NCBI GenBank assembly: GCA_036852015.1
Contig: JAANDG010000182.1
Coordinates: 62,001 to 126,000, forward strand
DNA: 64,000 bases
Direction: 5' to 3'
Source: Pelodera strongyloides
Taxonomy: Eukaryota; Nematoda; Chromadorea; Rhabditida; Rhabditidae
Shown here: one piece after another, positions 1-13,200 of the stretch
Layout: each line of letters opens with the position of its first letter
Numbering within the stretch: position 1 is the first letter of the stretch
Program-made: the position numbers and the translations under genes
The notes under the pieces: model-generated
The model's input: the letters and a program-made list of their open reading frames with translations, nothing else
What the model was told of the DNA's origin: nothing
The model's database searches: none

Positions 1-179
1 GGCCCCGTGCACGAAATCTAAGGTCTGGGAAAGAGAAACTGGGAATTGCGTATGCATTTGAAAGAGCATACCAGATGGTGATTCAATAACCTCCTCCTCG
101 GCCGCTACAGTCGTGTAAGGCTGCTCATCCAGGTCGACTATCTCACCATCGGATAGGGCACTCACTTCGATCAATTCGT
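1..179 (-). CDS. Internal exon of an unrecognised acidic protein, cut by the window edge
   Basis: On the minus strand a TTTCAG acceptor at about 180-185 is followed by an open frame that stays open to base 1. The first part of the peptide is acidic (DELIEVSALSDGEIVDLDEQ, then a Glu run AAEEEVIES). The rest is more hydrophobic. I do not recognise the family. The exon is supported by a diverged copy at 40159-40258 on the plus strand, where five of eight differences between the two copies in the best-matching part are silent, which suggests coding constraint. The rest of the gene lies to the left of the window. Confidence 0.55.
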
Positions 180-3100
180 CTGAAAGTAATGAAATGTAGC
201 TGAAGATGGCCAAATACTGAAGCAATTTAAGTAAATAAGTAATTGAGGTACTAGGGATTGTGTCAATGGAACGGAACAAGAGGGATACCATGTGTGACAC
301 TAACTTTAGAGATTTTAGGTGAGCAACTCTTAGGATCGGCTCATTTTTTTCTATAGCAAAGTTTCAACGAGCTCAAAAGGGACATTGTCCAGCGCAAAAG
401 AGAACACTAGCTTATTATATATTATATTAAACTCTTTATTTGGAAAACGAAAAAAAAACAGTATCAAAGGTAAATTTACACGAAAAGAGAGAAACACACA
501 CAGGCTGAGCACATTCAAGAGGCTCAGCTTCTCACGCGGTGTAAATGGTTATGAATGGTTAGATTAAGATAAAATAAGCAAGCTAGACCCACCTTTTACT
601 GGATGATTCATGATTTTAGCATTAAAGAAAAGAATGAGTTGGCGCCAGACTTTCATATGCAAATTAATTATGCAAAACAAGCGTGCTGGATATTCCATGC
701 TAATGTTTTGCCAACAAATTAGCTACGAGAAGAAAATTGGAATAAGACCGAAATAGATGATTATCATCTATCACTTCATAATATTTAGTACGCACATCCA
801 AAAATGTTACAGAGACGCCTGTCATAATAAGTCTATTGGTAACTAATGTATTTGCAAAAAATCAACCAATCTTGATTCTATTTATTGTTAGGTTAAAAAC
901 ACAGAGACAACAAAACACTTGCAATTAAACAAACTGTAAAATATGTCCTCAGAGTGCAGTTTTGATAAACATGAGGTTACGGATAGTAATTAAATCACAT
1001 CACGAACAGTTGTTTTTTAGCAAAAAGGAAAATAACATACAAATTAGCCACAGTAAGTTGCTGAACTAACTTCCTCATTCTATTTTCTATTTATTGTCAA
1101 TTAAGTGTTCGTTGGCTTTGTGAACACTTTCGCTGAAGATGTATTTGTAAATTTCCACCCTTTGTTCTTGTGTTCTGAAAAGCTAATAAAACAAATGTTC
1201 TTTGTTACTAAACCAAACGCTGACTTTTTTATTCTGCGTGACAATTTTGATTTATTTCCATCTCTTTCGACATGCAATTTCACAAACGTCTATTTATAAA
1301 CATTTCATCACCGTTAGCAATATTCTAGGTTCGCAGTTCCTCGGATTGACTAGACCATGAAATCCCCAGTTTACCAAACCAAATGTGATAAATAGTAAAA
1401 TCAACATTTTTCATTTCGATGAATAGCTTCGTCCGGTTCACAAAACCGCCCACGCGTTGAGTAAACAAACATGGTCATGGTTGGGCGAGAATTTGCATAT
1501 TATTTATATTTGGATCTTTGAACTAACCAACCATGATGTGCACTGCAGTAGGCGTTGAAAAACTTGTTTAGTTGTATTTTGATCCGATTATAAGTCTCTC
1601 GGAGGAGGAGTTCGTATATAAAAGGATACCACGCCAATGTAACTTGAGTTGTTATTTTTCTTACCGAAGACACGACGCCTTATATTTAGTCTGCTATAGG
1701 GCTCAGCCCCCGTTTCTGAGCTGATCTGCGCCTGTAACCTTACATATTCAATAGGTAGTCATGCAAATCTAGCTGAACATTAATTAGTCGATTGTTTATT
1801 ATAAGTCAAAACTTGTCATTAGATAAGCACAGTTCGAAAACCTGATCATGTTGATTGGACAACTATCATCGTGTTCGTTATCGTAGAAGTTTAGTCTAGA
1901 AGTATTCACAAAAAATATGGTTTTTAGCAGGTTTTGGTTTATTTCCATGCATCTGTTGTGGACTATAACTACTGTATTAGATTTGAAGTATTCCTGAAAG
2001 TATAGTTTTCTAGCAGGTTTTGTGTTTGTTTCCATAACTTGCACTCCGTAGAATTAAGTTCCTATGTTTAGCGAAGTACCAAACTGTTTCCGTGGTTTGG
2101 GTTATTGCACAGCGCGTACAGTCATCTAAACTCCTCGCTATGAATAGCAAGTAATTATTTGGTGATTATCACAACTTAATTATCATCTAATCTACTGAAG
2201 TCATTATTTCCGGTGACAACACCCACTCACCTATTCCAACACATATTACATGCAAAGTTACGGTAGTATCGTATTAAGTTGGGTTACGGTTGCGGTATGG
2301 TAAGTAGAGAAAACAAACTACATGCTCACTGCTCACGGAAACAAATACTCAACCAGCGCAGTCTCCTAGTTGGTTTCTTCTTAGCCATCAATGTGTATGT
2401 AAAGTTAAGTACTGAAAAACGTATAAAAAAGTATGGTTCTGTTTGTGGGTATAGATCTTCACGGAAGTCTTTGCCTTTGGTTAATTACAATACACAATGC
2501 TCTTTACTTTTATCAGAAGTCTAATATTAATTTTAGTTCTACGTACGTCACATTACGTATGAATCCCCTCACCCACACTACAGCTTACGCAATGTTGCAC
2601 TACAAAATGCATAAGCAAGTTCCTATTCTATTTTCTTTTGACGTCTCATTATGACGAATATTCTACGAGAATCACACGTCATTTTGCAAAAAATTCCGAT
2701 ATTTTAGCTATTTTCAAGGTTTTTGATGAGGCTTGAAAGGAGGTTCGACGCCAGTGAACCGTATTTGGGCATAGATAACGGTGGGATTAACGCCTGCTTA
2801 ACAATAAGAATCTGGAATGGGTGACGAATGGGGGCGGAGACTCCGGTTGGGGTTTGAATTCAGGAAGATCTTTTAAGTTGGGAGGTTTAAAGAGGAAGGG
2901 CAGTCAACTCTGTGGAGAGGTGTTTGCTTCAGACATGTTTATTCTAGACATTATTTATCAATCCTTAACATAGGTCCGCTATATTCATTTGCATTTTCAT
3001 TCTTAATCACCTTCTGAGTTTTTACTGTCTTCCTCGCTGCATTTCTCATATTGTATTTTCTTGTCGACTTATTTTATATTTTAACTCTGAAACATCCTCG

Positions 3101-3268
3101 TTCACTCCATACAAATGCTCTTGCTGTAGGCTATAACATACTTCCATGTATTGCTTGGTTGTGAAATACCATTAGGTGTGAGATTATAGATTGTTCGATT
3201 GTTGTATATCTCCATTATTTGATCAAGGTTATAACTCGGGAAATCTATGAGGCAAAATTATCTTTCAG
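180..3268. other. Spacer with no gene recognised
   Basis: About 3 kb of AT-rich DNA. The open frames here are short and lack splice-site support. I see no named repeat. The right part may hold the promoter of the plus-strand gene starting at 3282. Confidence 0.5.
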
Positions 3269-3281
3269 AAACAAACTCATT

Positions 3282-5959
3282 ATGATTGGAATGGTAAGTG
3301 TACAATGTGACAGTCCGTTGGACTTTTATGCAACTCCCAAGAGAAGGCCATCCAAGAAGCTGATGATGCCATCTGGCAAATCGACAGGTATGTATAGACT
3401 ATAGATTAACCTATTACATAAAGATCTTTTCTATGTTATGGACCCAGTTTTCTGACTACGCTACTACGCACTGCGCCGCTTTACAGGAAAAAGTTTTCTT
3501 GTTTCACGAATCAATTCCATGTTAACAATTTAAACATATTGACGAAGTTCAGATAAGTTACGCGAACTCACAAAATCAAAGTGCAAACTAATTGTAGCAT
3601 GTTGTCCTATGTTTCACCGCACACAATAGCCCGTATTCTCGCGCAACTTTGGGAAAGGCATTTTGGTAGGCCATTTCTAATCTCCTCTGGTATCTACCAG
3701 AGTGGAAATGGGAGAGGTCTACCAGTGGTAGGCTGGTAGGCCTATTGCATGCAACAGCCCTCCCAAGCCGCTACCAATTGGGAAACAGGGACACGCGATG
3801 CGCCTCCTACCAGTACACCAGAGTTAGCGCTTTTTCTCCCACTGGTAGGTCATTCCCAATTGGGAGGCCTACCAGTGACGCGAGAATACGGGCTAATAAG
3901 AAAACTCCTTATTGTGAGCTCCCTAACTTTATGAGATTCCCTTATAGTAATTTAATTACAATGTTTCTATTCTCAGACTCATCTACAATGGATCGGACCC
4001 CGTCAGTCAAGAATCTATTCAAAAGAAGGGAAGCGGACAGTGTAACCTACACCGCTGACGGACGGAAGATGAGCAACGGACACGTTATTGAGGTTTGTAG
4101 CTTGTAGTTTGTCGCCTCCGGACTTTGTAGTTTGTTGCAAATGAGATTTGTAGTTCAGGATTATGTATTGATCTAGCCTAAGTCTAAACCTGAGCTTATG
4201 GTTTGTGTTTTTCTGTCATCTTTACTATTTTTATTCTATATCTAACGCGAAGTAATGTACCAATTTCACAGCCCATTTGAAATGCCGCGTACCCAAATTC
4301 ATACAGAATTTACCACGAGATTCACCCGCATTATACAATTATACGCATTACTAAACTTAGCTGGGTAAATAAACCGAGTAGGGGTTGTTTATCTATGCGT
4401 ATTATGAACCCAGCCTATCCTGCAACCATTGCCGCATCTATTTTATTTATTTTTACAAAAACGTTCAGCTTATGATTCAGTATGTGACCCTCATATCATA
4501 TGTGTACTGTTTGCATTGATCGCCAATTCAATAAAAATTTGCCTATATGGGCAAACATTGACCTGGTATGGGTATTTTCCCATGGAAACCCTGACTTTGA
4601 CTTTGGAAAACATAGGATGATAGGTTATTACCCGTATTAAAGGGACGGGCCCACGTAAAAACAACTACGTTGAATGTGTATGTGAAGGTAGAAATTTTGA
4701 CATATCTCTATTATATGTTGATGTTATCTAAAAGTTTTTTATCCCACATCTAATTAAATGTGTATGGCATAAATAATAAAATAAATAATATTTAATTTAG
4801 CAACAATCTCCAAACAAACTGTGGGAGGAACTGATTGTGAGGACTTTTGCTCAAAGAATCGAACAAGAGGTCAGATGTCCAGTACAGGGATACAAGACTT
4901 TGGAAGAAGGAATGCAGCAGATGAAGGGACTTGGTAAGTAGCCTAAGCCTAAGCCTAAGCCTAAGCCTAAGCCTAAGCCTACAGTTTACGTAAACAATGG
5001 TTTTGTCATGTCATTTCCCAACTATGGTCGAACACGGATTGCTCGATGATAGTTTTATTATCGACGTAACTACTCTCATTGCCCTGTCAAACTATTTTGC
5101 TACATAATCAAGCTTCTCCCTTTCACCAAATCAACTCATATACTTTTACGAATCTGAAGCATCATGATTATGCTAGAATATATTTTTTGTTAAACATTTA
5201 GTGAGAATTTTGAATTCCAAACATATGTACTTCCTTTATGCGCACAAAGCACACTAGCTGAACTTATCATTTGTGCGACAAAGATTTCTGAACTAATCCC
5301 AGAAAAAAGCCGCTTAAAATTCCGTTCTGATTTTTTTGGCGATTCCTAAGCATGTATTTCTTATCAAAAAATCCACAACATGCGTACCGCTTTCGTGGGT
5401 AACAGTTTTGTAATTTTCTAGACTCATGTGCTTCATTTCGTCTACTAGAATTCTATAGTCAGTGCCGACACCTCGAAAATATAGAAAAGGGAAAAAGACA
5501 AGACCTGAAATTTTGGGGACATTTCTTTCCTGGATATTTGAATTTGAGCGAATGAGTAAGAAAAGCTGCTAAATCTCGCCGAATAAAAACGTTTTGTAAT
5601 TACTGCCGGATGACTCCATACCCATGAAATATGAGCAAATTTAGCTCCATTCTCTGCCGGCAATGGGGTTTCAAAACCACGCGACATACCTCTTTAAACT
5701 TATTTCAGTGCTATACCTCTTTGAGCTTATTTCAATTTCAGACCGTACCCAGTCGTGCTCTACATATTCTCTCGTGTCGGAGCACAGAGTTGAGGCGGAG
5801 AGGGGAGAAGTGGACCGCGATATAGAAAGTGGTATTATCCGAAACCACGGACATGGACTACCAGTATCACCTACCAGTCCTTCTAAAGCCGCCCCACACT
5901 TTGCGAATCAAACGTCGAGCAGCAAACGTTCGCAAAATAAGGCTGTGACAAAGTCATGA
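3282..5959 (+). CDS. Unrecognised hydrophilic 190-aa protein, four exons
   Basis: Exons 3282-3387, 3977-4092, 4801-4933 and 5742-5959 join in phase (1, 0, 1) to give 190 codons plus a stop. A TTTCAG acceptor at 3263-3268, 13 bases before the ATG, could be a trans-splice site. The product has no signal peptide or membrane segment. It is rich in basic and Ser/Thr clusters: KRRPSKKLM near the N-terminus, then RTPSVKNLFKRRE. The middle section (NKLWEELIVRTFAQRIEQEV) could be an amphipathic helix, and the tail is Ser/Pro/Asn-rich with a basic end (SSSKRSQNKAVTKS). It may instead be the C-terminal tail of a longer protein with exons further left, because MIGMV is only one possible start. No function is inferred. 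Confidence 0.6.
3628..3895. repeat. Fold-back element in intron 1 of the 3282 gene
   Basis: The ends are inverted copies of each other: TAGCCCGTATTCTCGCG at the left and CGCGAGAATACGGGCTA at the right. The inside contains further inverted blocks of GGTAGGCC / GGCCTACC and CCCAATTGGGA. No transposase frame is present, so it is a non-autonomous MITE-like element. Confidence 0.75.
4941..4980 (+). repeat. Interstitial telomeric repeat (GCCTAA)n
   Basis: Six copies of GCCTAA plus GCCT form 40 perfect bases. This is the complement of the nematode telomere unit TTAGGC. The array begins seven bases inside the intron, directly after the splice donor GTAAGTA of exon 3 of the 3282-5959 gene. Confidence 0.9.
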
Positions 5960-6399
5960 AGTTGAATATTAATATTGTTGTTTGTAACATGAGTACAGTG
6001 TAAGGTTCAACCACAAGTAAAAACTACGAAAAAAACTCTATAAGAAAATCGCGATGCAATTTATAACTTGTTTCTGAGGCTGAGCCGTTTACTTCACTTG
6101 CTATGATTTTATATGCCGATGAGTTAGAATTCGCATTATGATTTGTTTGTGTGACTTTGTGCCTTATAACATTTATGTTGATGAATTATTTCGAGAATAT
6201 TCGTTCACTTTCTAATTAGTATCTTCATGTTTCCTATGTTGGCATCCCGCTGAGACTCTCATGGTCAGAAAATACTTACGTAATATGCTCGATGCTACGT
6301 TTGTCTAGTTCTAATTTTGGAACTTTTGGAAACAGGAATACGCCACAATTTTCTTGTCAACGTTGCCCATGTTACCCTGATTGCTAGTACTTGACGTAA

Positions 6400-6586
6400 A
6401 TTAAAGCGAAATGCCGGCCGGTTTTTGAAACGCATCGTGAACAACTGAATTTGTACGTATCTATGCAAAGTTACTACTGCAAATTTAACGCGATTTTTTT
6501 TATAATTTATGTTCATTTTCATAAGCCGCATAAGAATACTGGTGTACTCGATGTGTTTCTAAAACCGGCCGTATTTCGCTTTAAAC
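6400..6586. repeat. TTTAAAGCG-family MITE, full length
   Basis: It begins TTAAAGCGAAATGCCGGCCG followed by TTTTTGAAACG, and ends in the inverted form (AAAACCGGCCGTATTTCGCTTTAAA). The middle shows the shared TTATGTTCATTTTCATA and GCATAAGAATACTGGTGTACTCGATG segments. Near-copies occur at 12877-13047, 46150-46304 and 59937-60113. Confidence 0.85.
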
Positions 6587-9537
6587 CCAGCCAGCTGTAT
6601 GCTGTATTTGTTTCCAGTATTACACTTCCTTCAAACTATCTGTTTTTTTTCACGCGTCATTGTGCACTGTATTATTGTTTTCATTTTTAATAATGCATTT
6701 TTTGATATTATTCGTTCTTTATTTATCGCCGTTGCTTGCTACTTATTTATGAATATCTTATTTGCTGATGTAAATATTTCGGTATCTCATGAATGATATA
6801 AACTTATTTTATTTCTGTATACTTTTATATCTTAAATCTCATTATTTTGCTTTGCTTGTTTGTATTTCGCCGTGTCCCTATTTTTCAGCATTATTTTTCA
6901 GTATGTACCTAATAATAAATGTATTTGTATATTTTTTGTGTTTAATTTTTTGATAAACAAAACAAACTGCACAATTCATTAACAGAGCGTATGTTTTGCG
7001 TGTGTTAGTCTGTTAGTAAAGTAGGTCGCTGCCATTTTACCCGAGTAATTATGAGATTCTACTCCCACTGGGAGTTTGTTGTACTAGTACTCAGAGACAC
7101 TATTCAACAGAGACTGGGCAGACTGGTTTTCAGCAAAACATTACTTGCCCATCCATTTTAGTACATATATGAAAAAATTAGTAACCCCCAACTGTAACTT
7201 ATAATTATGTATAAGAGTCATGCAAGACAAAGGTAGATGCTTAAAGGATCGCAGTCACTACAAATTCGTATTTTTTATTCGCTTTTCATTAATTGTTCAA
7301 GTATGTGAAGAAAACGACGATTCCAGCGCCAAAGTACGGCAAAACGAACTCAGGGAGAGAAATCCCTGTTTATGACTTTTACTTATATACCGTAGTTTAT
7401 AATTGCCCGTATAGAGTTTCATAATAAATACCCTGCAGTGGTAAACCACGCGCCAGGTGTAACACTGCAGGCTGTTCACTCTCCAAGTATCCCTGGCAAT
7501 TGCATATATGCACCGGCGTCGGTCATTTATCAAAACTCATTCTCATTGATTTCTCTCCCTGAGTTCCATTTTATGTGGATTTTTATGGGCTGCATATTGT
7601 TTTATAAATCTGCTTGCATCTAATAAAAATCTAATAAAAAAGTTGATTTTGAAGTGACTGCCTTCCTTTAACTGGGTGACCGTAGGCGTTAGATAAACAA
7701 TTTCAAATAAAAACTAATTGAGTGTGAGAAAAAAATCATCCCCTTTAGTAGCCAAGCAATTAGTTTTTTTTTTATTACGCTGCACGTTTCTAACCTTGAT
7801 TTTTTTATAAAGCTTGTTTTTCTGCGTTATTCCATAACATTGCATAGTGTCCATCCCTACAACGATAGGTTTTACTTATTCTTGTATTTATTTGATCGTA
7901 ACGAAAATCTTTATGTTTTAAACGCAATAAGGAGATTTTGATTATTTTCTGTTGGATAAACTTTCTATCCAATATTTTATTAATTCTTCAGGTGCAATCA
8001 ATTTGATCTCTTGCAGACTCAACTTCAACGAACCTATCCTGCAGTTTAGCGCTGAATTCCAGCCCTCAGCCCTAAATTTCCCAAATAGCATGGATTTGCG
8101 CGCGTAGCGCACCTGTACTATCAGGCGCACAGACACGCCCCCACCCGCGCGTACACGTAATCACAAACATACCCCCGCACACCCCCGCGGGTAGTCGGGG
8201 GAGTATTTCCCACAGCATACCAGCCTGTTCTAAAAACTTATAATCATAGACTGATGCTGAAACATCTCCAGACTTCTATCAGATAAAAAAAATTCAGAAA
8301 TTATGTACATGCGGTCAAATACTTTACTAGATTTTCGCATGTCCATTTCGCAGTCGTCATTTTTTCCGTTTACTTTATTCATTACGCTTCTTCCTGTGTT
8401 GGTTTTTTTCCAAATTCCGGTGCTTTCAGTAATGACTGTTTCTCTCAACTCCTGTCCTTTTTACCAGTTTTTTTTCGTTTACCAAATAGATTGTACAGTA
8501 ATTTAAACAGCTTTCAGTTCTCTTTTTTTGTCATCGCGTCATAATAAATTTGCTTATTTTTGTGATTATTCTGCATCGTTAGGTTTATTAAATCGGGATT
8601 ATTTAACTAAATGTTCTGCATTTGCCGGATTGTTTGGATTGGAGTTTTCTATATAGTTATTCGCTATTTTCAAGAAGGCCATGCGATATCGGGGCTCCAA
8701 ACCATGAGACATTCTCATTCTATCAATATTTGAGAAAGTCATTACAGTTCAAGGGCACTTTTTGATACATTCACCCGGAAGTCTTCGATTGGCAAGTAGT
8801 GTGTGTATACCACTATCTATCGTTGTTAAAGCGAATGTCAAGCCTGATTCACAGATATTCTAAAACACGCTGTCACAACTACCGTAGTTTACACAATTTC
8901 TCTCGCGCTCTCCTCTTTTTCTTTGCTGACTTAAAAAAAATTCTCTCGCGCCCTCCTCTTTTTCTTTGCTGTCTAACAGCCTCGTAAATTCAAACGTCCC
9001 GTGGACAAAGATTTGGCTTAGCTTTGTCCGCACGACTCGAATCCCATACTGAAGGAGTTTTTTGGAGCGGTTTGAAATTGTTTTTCTTCTTACATGAAAG
9101 TTTTTGTTTATTTTTATTTTCACTTTCCTCACCTTCAAAACATAAGCTTTTTTTTGAGCCCAACATGAAAAACCGGCTTGACATTCCCTTTAAAGTTTCA
9201 CTAGAAAGTAAAATTTGAACTATCGTCTATATGGGGAGGTTCTCTATGTTCAGGTTAGCTCTACGTAATTAGCTATACTGGGGAAAGGAAACCTCTCTCT
9301 TTCAATGTTACCCTCTCTCTCTCTTTCTCGCTTTCGCAAGCTCTCCCTTGCTATTGCTCTCTCTCCATCTTTTTCCAACCTTTCAAAACTATCACGTTCA
9401 GTGATGAAATAATCAATTACATTATCATTCCTCTCCAAGCTTCACAATTGAGTTTTTGCCCATTGAAAACTATCAGAAAATTAGTCACAAGTTCGCGCAG
9501 TGACAATAAAAGAAAGGATAGAATATTACGGCAATGC

Positions 9538-9765
9538 CGCGCACCTCGCGATTCTTTGCCAGGCTCTAGCCATGTTCGCCGCGCACCTGGCGATTCTTTG
9601 CCAGGCTCAAGCCATGTTCGCCGCGCACCTCGCGATTCTTCGCCAGGCTCTAGCCATGTTCGCCGCTCACCTCGCGATTCTTCGCCAGGCTCTAGCCCTG
9701 TTCGCCGCGCACCTCTCGATTCTTCGCCAGGCTCCGGCCATTTTCTCGCAAGTCCCATCCCTGAC
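9538..9765. repeat. 42-bp GC-rich tandem repeat, about five units
   Basis: Units read GCCGCGCACCTCGCGATTCT then TTGCCAGGCTCTAGCCATGTTC, with point changes between copies. The unit length is a multiple of three, so open frames run through it in several frames on both strands. The repetitive peptides they predict are therefore not evidence of coding. The unit resembles the GC-rich elements found elsewhere in the window (for example 39960-40075). Confidence 0.85.
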
Positions 9766-10243
9766 TTCCCTATCGCGAAAACGGCGAAAGGGGGGTGAAT
9801 TTGCCGCGCATACATTTTTCCGGCAAAAGAGCTATGTTGCAAATCTATTGTTATGTCAAACATACAATAGTGTTTACCAAAACAGATACTGAATACTAAA
9901 CCTGAATTTTCGATTCCTTTGTGGTAGTATAATACCTTTCTCATATCTTTGTGCCACATATTATCATGTTTTTGTATAAAGTGGTATTTTGGGTGTACTT
10001 AATCTAGTGTTTTCTATTTGGCCTTTCTTTGCAACCTTGAATATATACTGACAGAAGAGTTGAAAATATATGAATATTATTTAACTTTACTCAGGATATT
10101 CCACCTTCTATCTTTGATAGAGATAAATTAAAAATTATATTATAGATTGTTGCTTTATTTTTCTTTCTTTATGTATTTTTTTCACATTTTATGGTAATAT
10201 TTTTCCTTGCAGGGGTGATTTTCCTCTGTTAAATTCTATTAGG

Positions 10244-13200
10244 ATGGTGGAAACAGAAATTAGAAGAAGAAGACCTTCATTACATGATGAAGCATCGACA
10301 TCCGAGGAAATAACAGTGAAAGATGAGAAGAAACAAATCATTGGTGGGACTTGTATAATTATAATTATAATTATAATTTATTACACCACAAAGGTGCGCA
10401 CAAACATACATAATTAAGACAATAAATACAGTGAAGACAGAAAAACGGTAATAAGGGACATAAGGTACATGTGTAAAGGTAAGCGGACGTATTATAGAAT
10501 GACAATCATATTAATGTTGTATGACGGCAGGTTTCTGAAAGGTGCGATGGGCCGTATTCCCCAAATTGAACTCGATTGTTTTCTTCTAGTCTACGCACAT
10601 AATGCAGTAAAGTAAAATCCGTTTCCGAAACTAGCAATCAAGTAAGGGAATTCATGCTAACAGTATTTCTATTCTCACCAAATATAAAAGTGCATAATTT
10701 ACCAAAATGTAGTACGTCATAACTTTGTCGTCTTTCAGAAAAATGCTCCTCCACGAGAGTTCCCTGGCTGATTCGCTATTCTCCCTACTACTTTTTGTAC
10801 GGATTCTGGTTTTTCCTCGGTCTTTTGGTGATCAGAAAGACGGAAAACTCCATAACAGCAGTTAGATATGTGAAGACTCACGGAGCTTCAGTCAATGCAG
10901 ACATCATCGAGGTGAAATTTATTTATTTATTTAAAGCCGAATGACAGACGGTTTTTGAATATACCGGACGCTCCATTCCCCGGAGCGTGAAATAAATACG
11001 CGATAGATTAATTGTACAAAGTTGGATACAAAATATGGGAATGTACATGTTCAGCATACGTCTCAAAAACCGACTGTTATACCGATTTAATAGGAGGAGA
11101 AGAGAGGAAGACAGAGCTTTTTCATAATTTATCCTTACGCTCAGAGTTCTGTGGAATTCGCCGACCTGATCCACACGCTGGAGCGAGACTTCGACCGTCC
11201 TCCAGCATTTCTAATGCTCAATCAATATGCACTAAATATGACTTATAATTTCCTCTGCAACACTCAAACATTGCCGGGAGTCCATGAAAGGTGAGTGAAC
11301 TTTACAAGCTTATCAATTTATGTTTACAATTAGTATTTATCTCATCACGTTAGTTTGTTTTCTGTTTTGTACAAAATTCCTTCCATTTGCCTACACTAAT
11401 TCTAGAATATTTTTCGTGATTTTTGTGAACTAGGTGGCAAAACTGTGTGGGCCCCATGTACTGAAATCTTTCTTTTATTTGGTTTACATTGTGGATAATT
11501 TTCTAGGTTAATTTTCGTGACTCTTGACACAACTTCTCGGGACCAATTGCGGAAAAGGTGGCCGAATATTAGACAATTTCATTGGCCGACACCCAGTCTC
11601 TACGTGAGTTGCTTTATTAGCATTTACTGGTTTTAGTATTTAGTTTTGGTAAATATTAGTATTTACTGGTTTATTATTTTACTTTATCTTTTATTTCTAA
11701 GATTTATTCCGTGTCTTGGTTCTCATTCTATTAGTTTTTTTCGCATTATCGTGTTATCGACAGTATTTTACTTTTTACTGTGAAACTTATTAAGTTTGTC
11801 TAAAATTTTATTAGAGACTAGAGGGAGAGAGAGTTAGAGAGCTAGATAGAGGGGGCACGGACAAGAGGGAGAGAGAGAGAGAAAGAGAGAAAGTTAGAGA
11901 GAGAGAGAAAATTTACAATCCCATAACCTAGAAAAGCACTCATGCGAGGTTCTAGTGAGGGATGTTTTATTGTACTTTGACTAGCGTATTAAAATAAGTT
12001 GTTGTTTTTTGCCCCTCTCTTCCCGAAGACCATTAATCACTGCAAAATGAACTCATATTGATTGAGTTCGGGTTTGTCAGTTTGCTTTTCGTGACGTTTT
12101 CCCTTTGTTAGAAACATGCGTTTCATTCGCCGAGAAACCTCTTTTCAGAAACTGCGGTTAGATATTAGCGGTTAAAAACTGGTTTACCCGGGTGCTACGG
12201 CAACAGAATAGCACACAATGTAGAGTTACATATGGGGAAAGACTTAAATTGACGAAAAGATACTTTTCTTTGTGCTGAAAGGTTGTTTTTGTGAATAAAA
12301 TTTCGGACAGACTCGGTTCCTTGTAAAACAATTGTTCCCCCAACTGCGGGTGACTTCTAACAACCTTATAATTCTGGGCTCTATGCCGCGAACCAAAAAA
12401 AAAGAAGTCTACAATAACAAGAAGCTTGTATATTCACTGCCACTTAAATAACTTATTCTATTAATCCTCCAAAATCCTCCCTTTCGAATTGTAAATAATG
12501 CGCGTTAAACATCATGTTGACCCCGTTTGTGTGTGTGTTCTGAGGGGATTCCGACTATCCGGATATATTTGTTTTCCGTGGTTACGCAGTCGGTTTAACC
12601 GCAAACTATTCACGAAGAAAACAGGAATAATGCATAGGCATACAGTATGTAGAATGGGGGTCAGGGAAACTGTATTTTTTACTGTGGAGTAGATATTTGC
12701 TAATTATGGCTTACAACTATCAGGATATGTTATGTAATACAAGAACTACTTGCAATTAGAAATTAGGTACTAGAAGCTAGATTATATCTACCATTCTTGA
12801 TTAGTATCAACATGCGGCAGGGTATTTTGTGAAGTGATCTAGCAGGTTTGAAAAATGGTAAAATGGTTCTGGCCATTTGAAGCGAAGTGCCGGCCGGTTT
12901 TCGAAACACATCGAGTACACCAGCATTCTATGCAGCTTATGCAAATGAACATAAATTAGAATGAAAAAACGAGCTAACTTCGAACCAATTGGCTTAGATT
13001 ACGTAAGAGTTCAGGCGTTTCAAAAACCGGCAGATATTTAGCTTTAACTAATATTTCCTTTAGAAACCTTTCTCCTTCGCTGAAGGACCCTATCAGATGA
13101 TTTACCTTTTGAGGGCAAATCTCGCAATTGCACTTCTCAGGAAAGGAAGGAGCTTTTGGATGATGCAGCAGGTTGGATTTTATGAAAAACTACAAATACT

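Larger units (their letters stand above)
5960..10243. other. Long spacer with MITE, 42-bp tandem array and pyrimidine tracts
   Basis: No gene is supported. It contains a MITE at 6400-6586, a pair of about 45-bp direct repeats (TCTCTCGCGCYCTCCTC-type, near 8898-8985), CT-rich DNA at 9290-9370 and the 42-bp array at 9538-9765. The stretch 10000-10240 precedes the glycosyltransferase-like gene and ends in a TTGCAG acceptor 5' of its ATG. Confidence 0.5.

Noticed and set aside
9417..9959. Long overlapping open frames on both strands (up to 180 codons)
   Set aside because: They run through the 42-bp tandem repeat, whose period is a multiple of three, and predict only repeated peptides.
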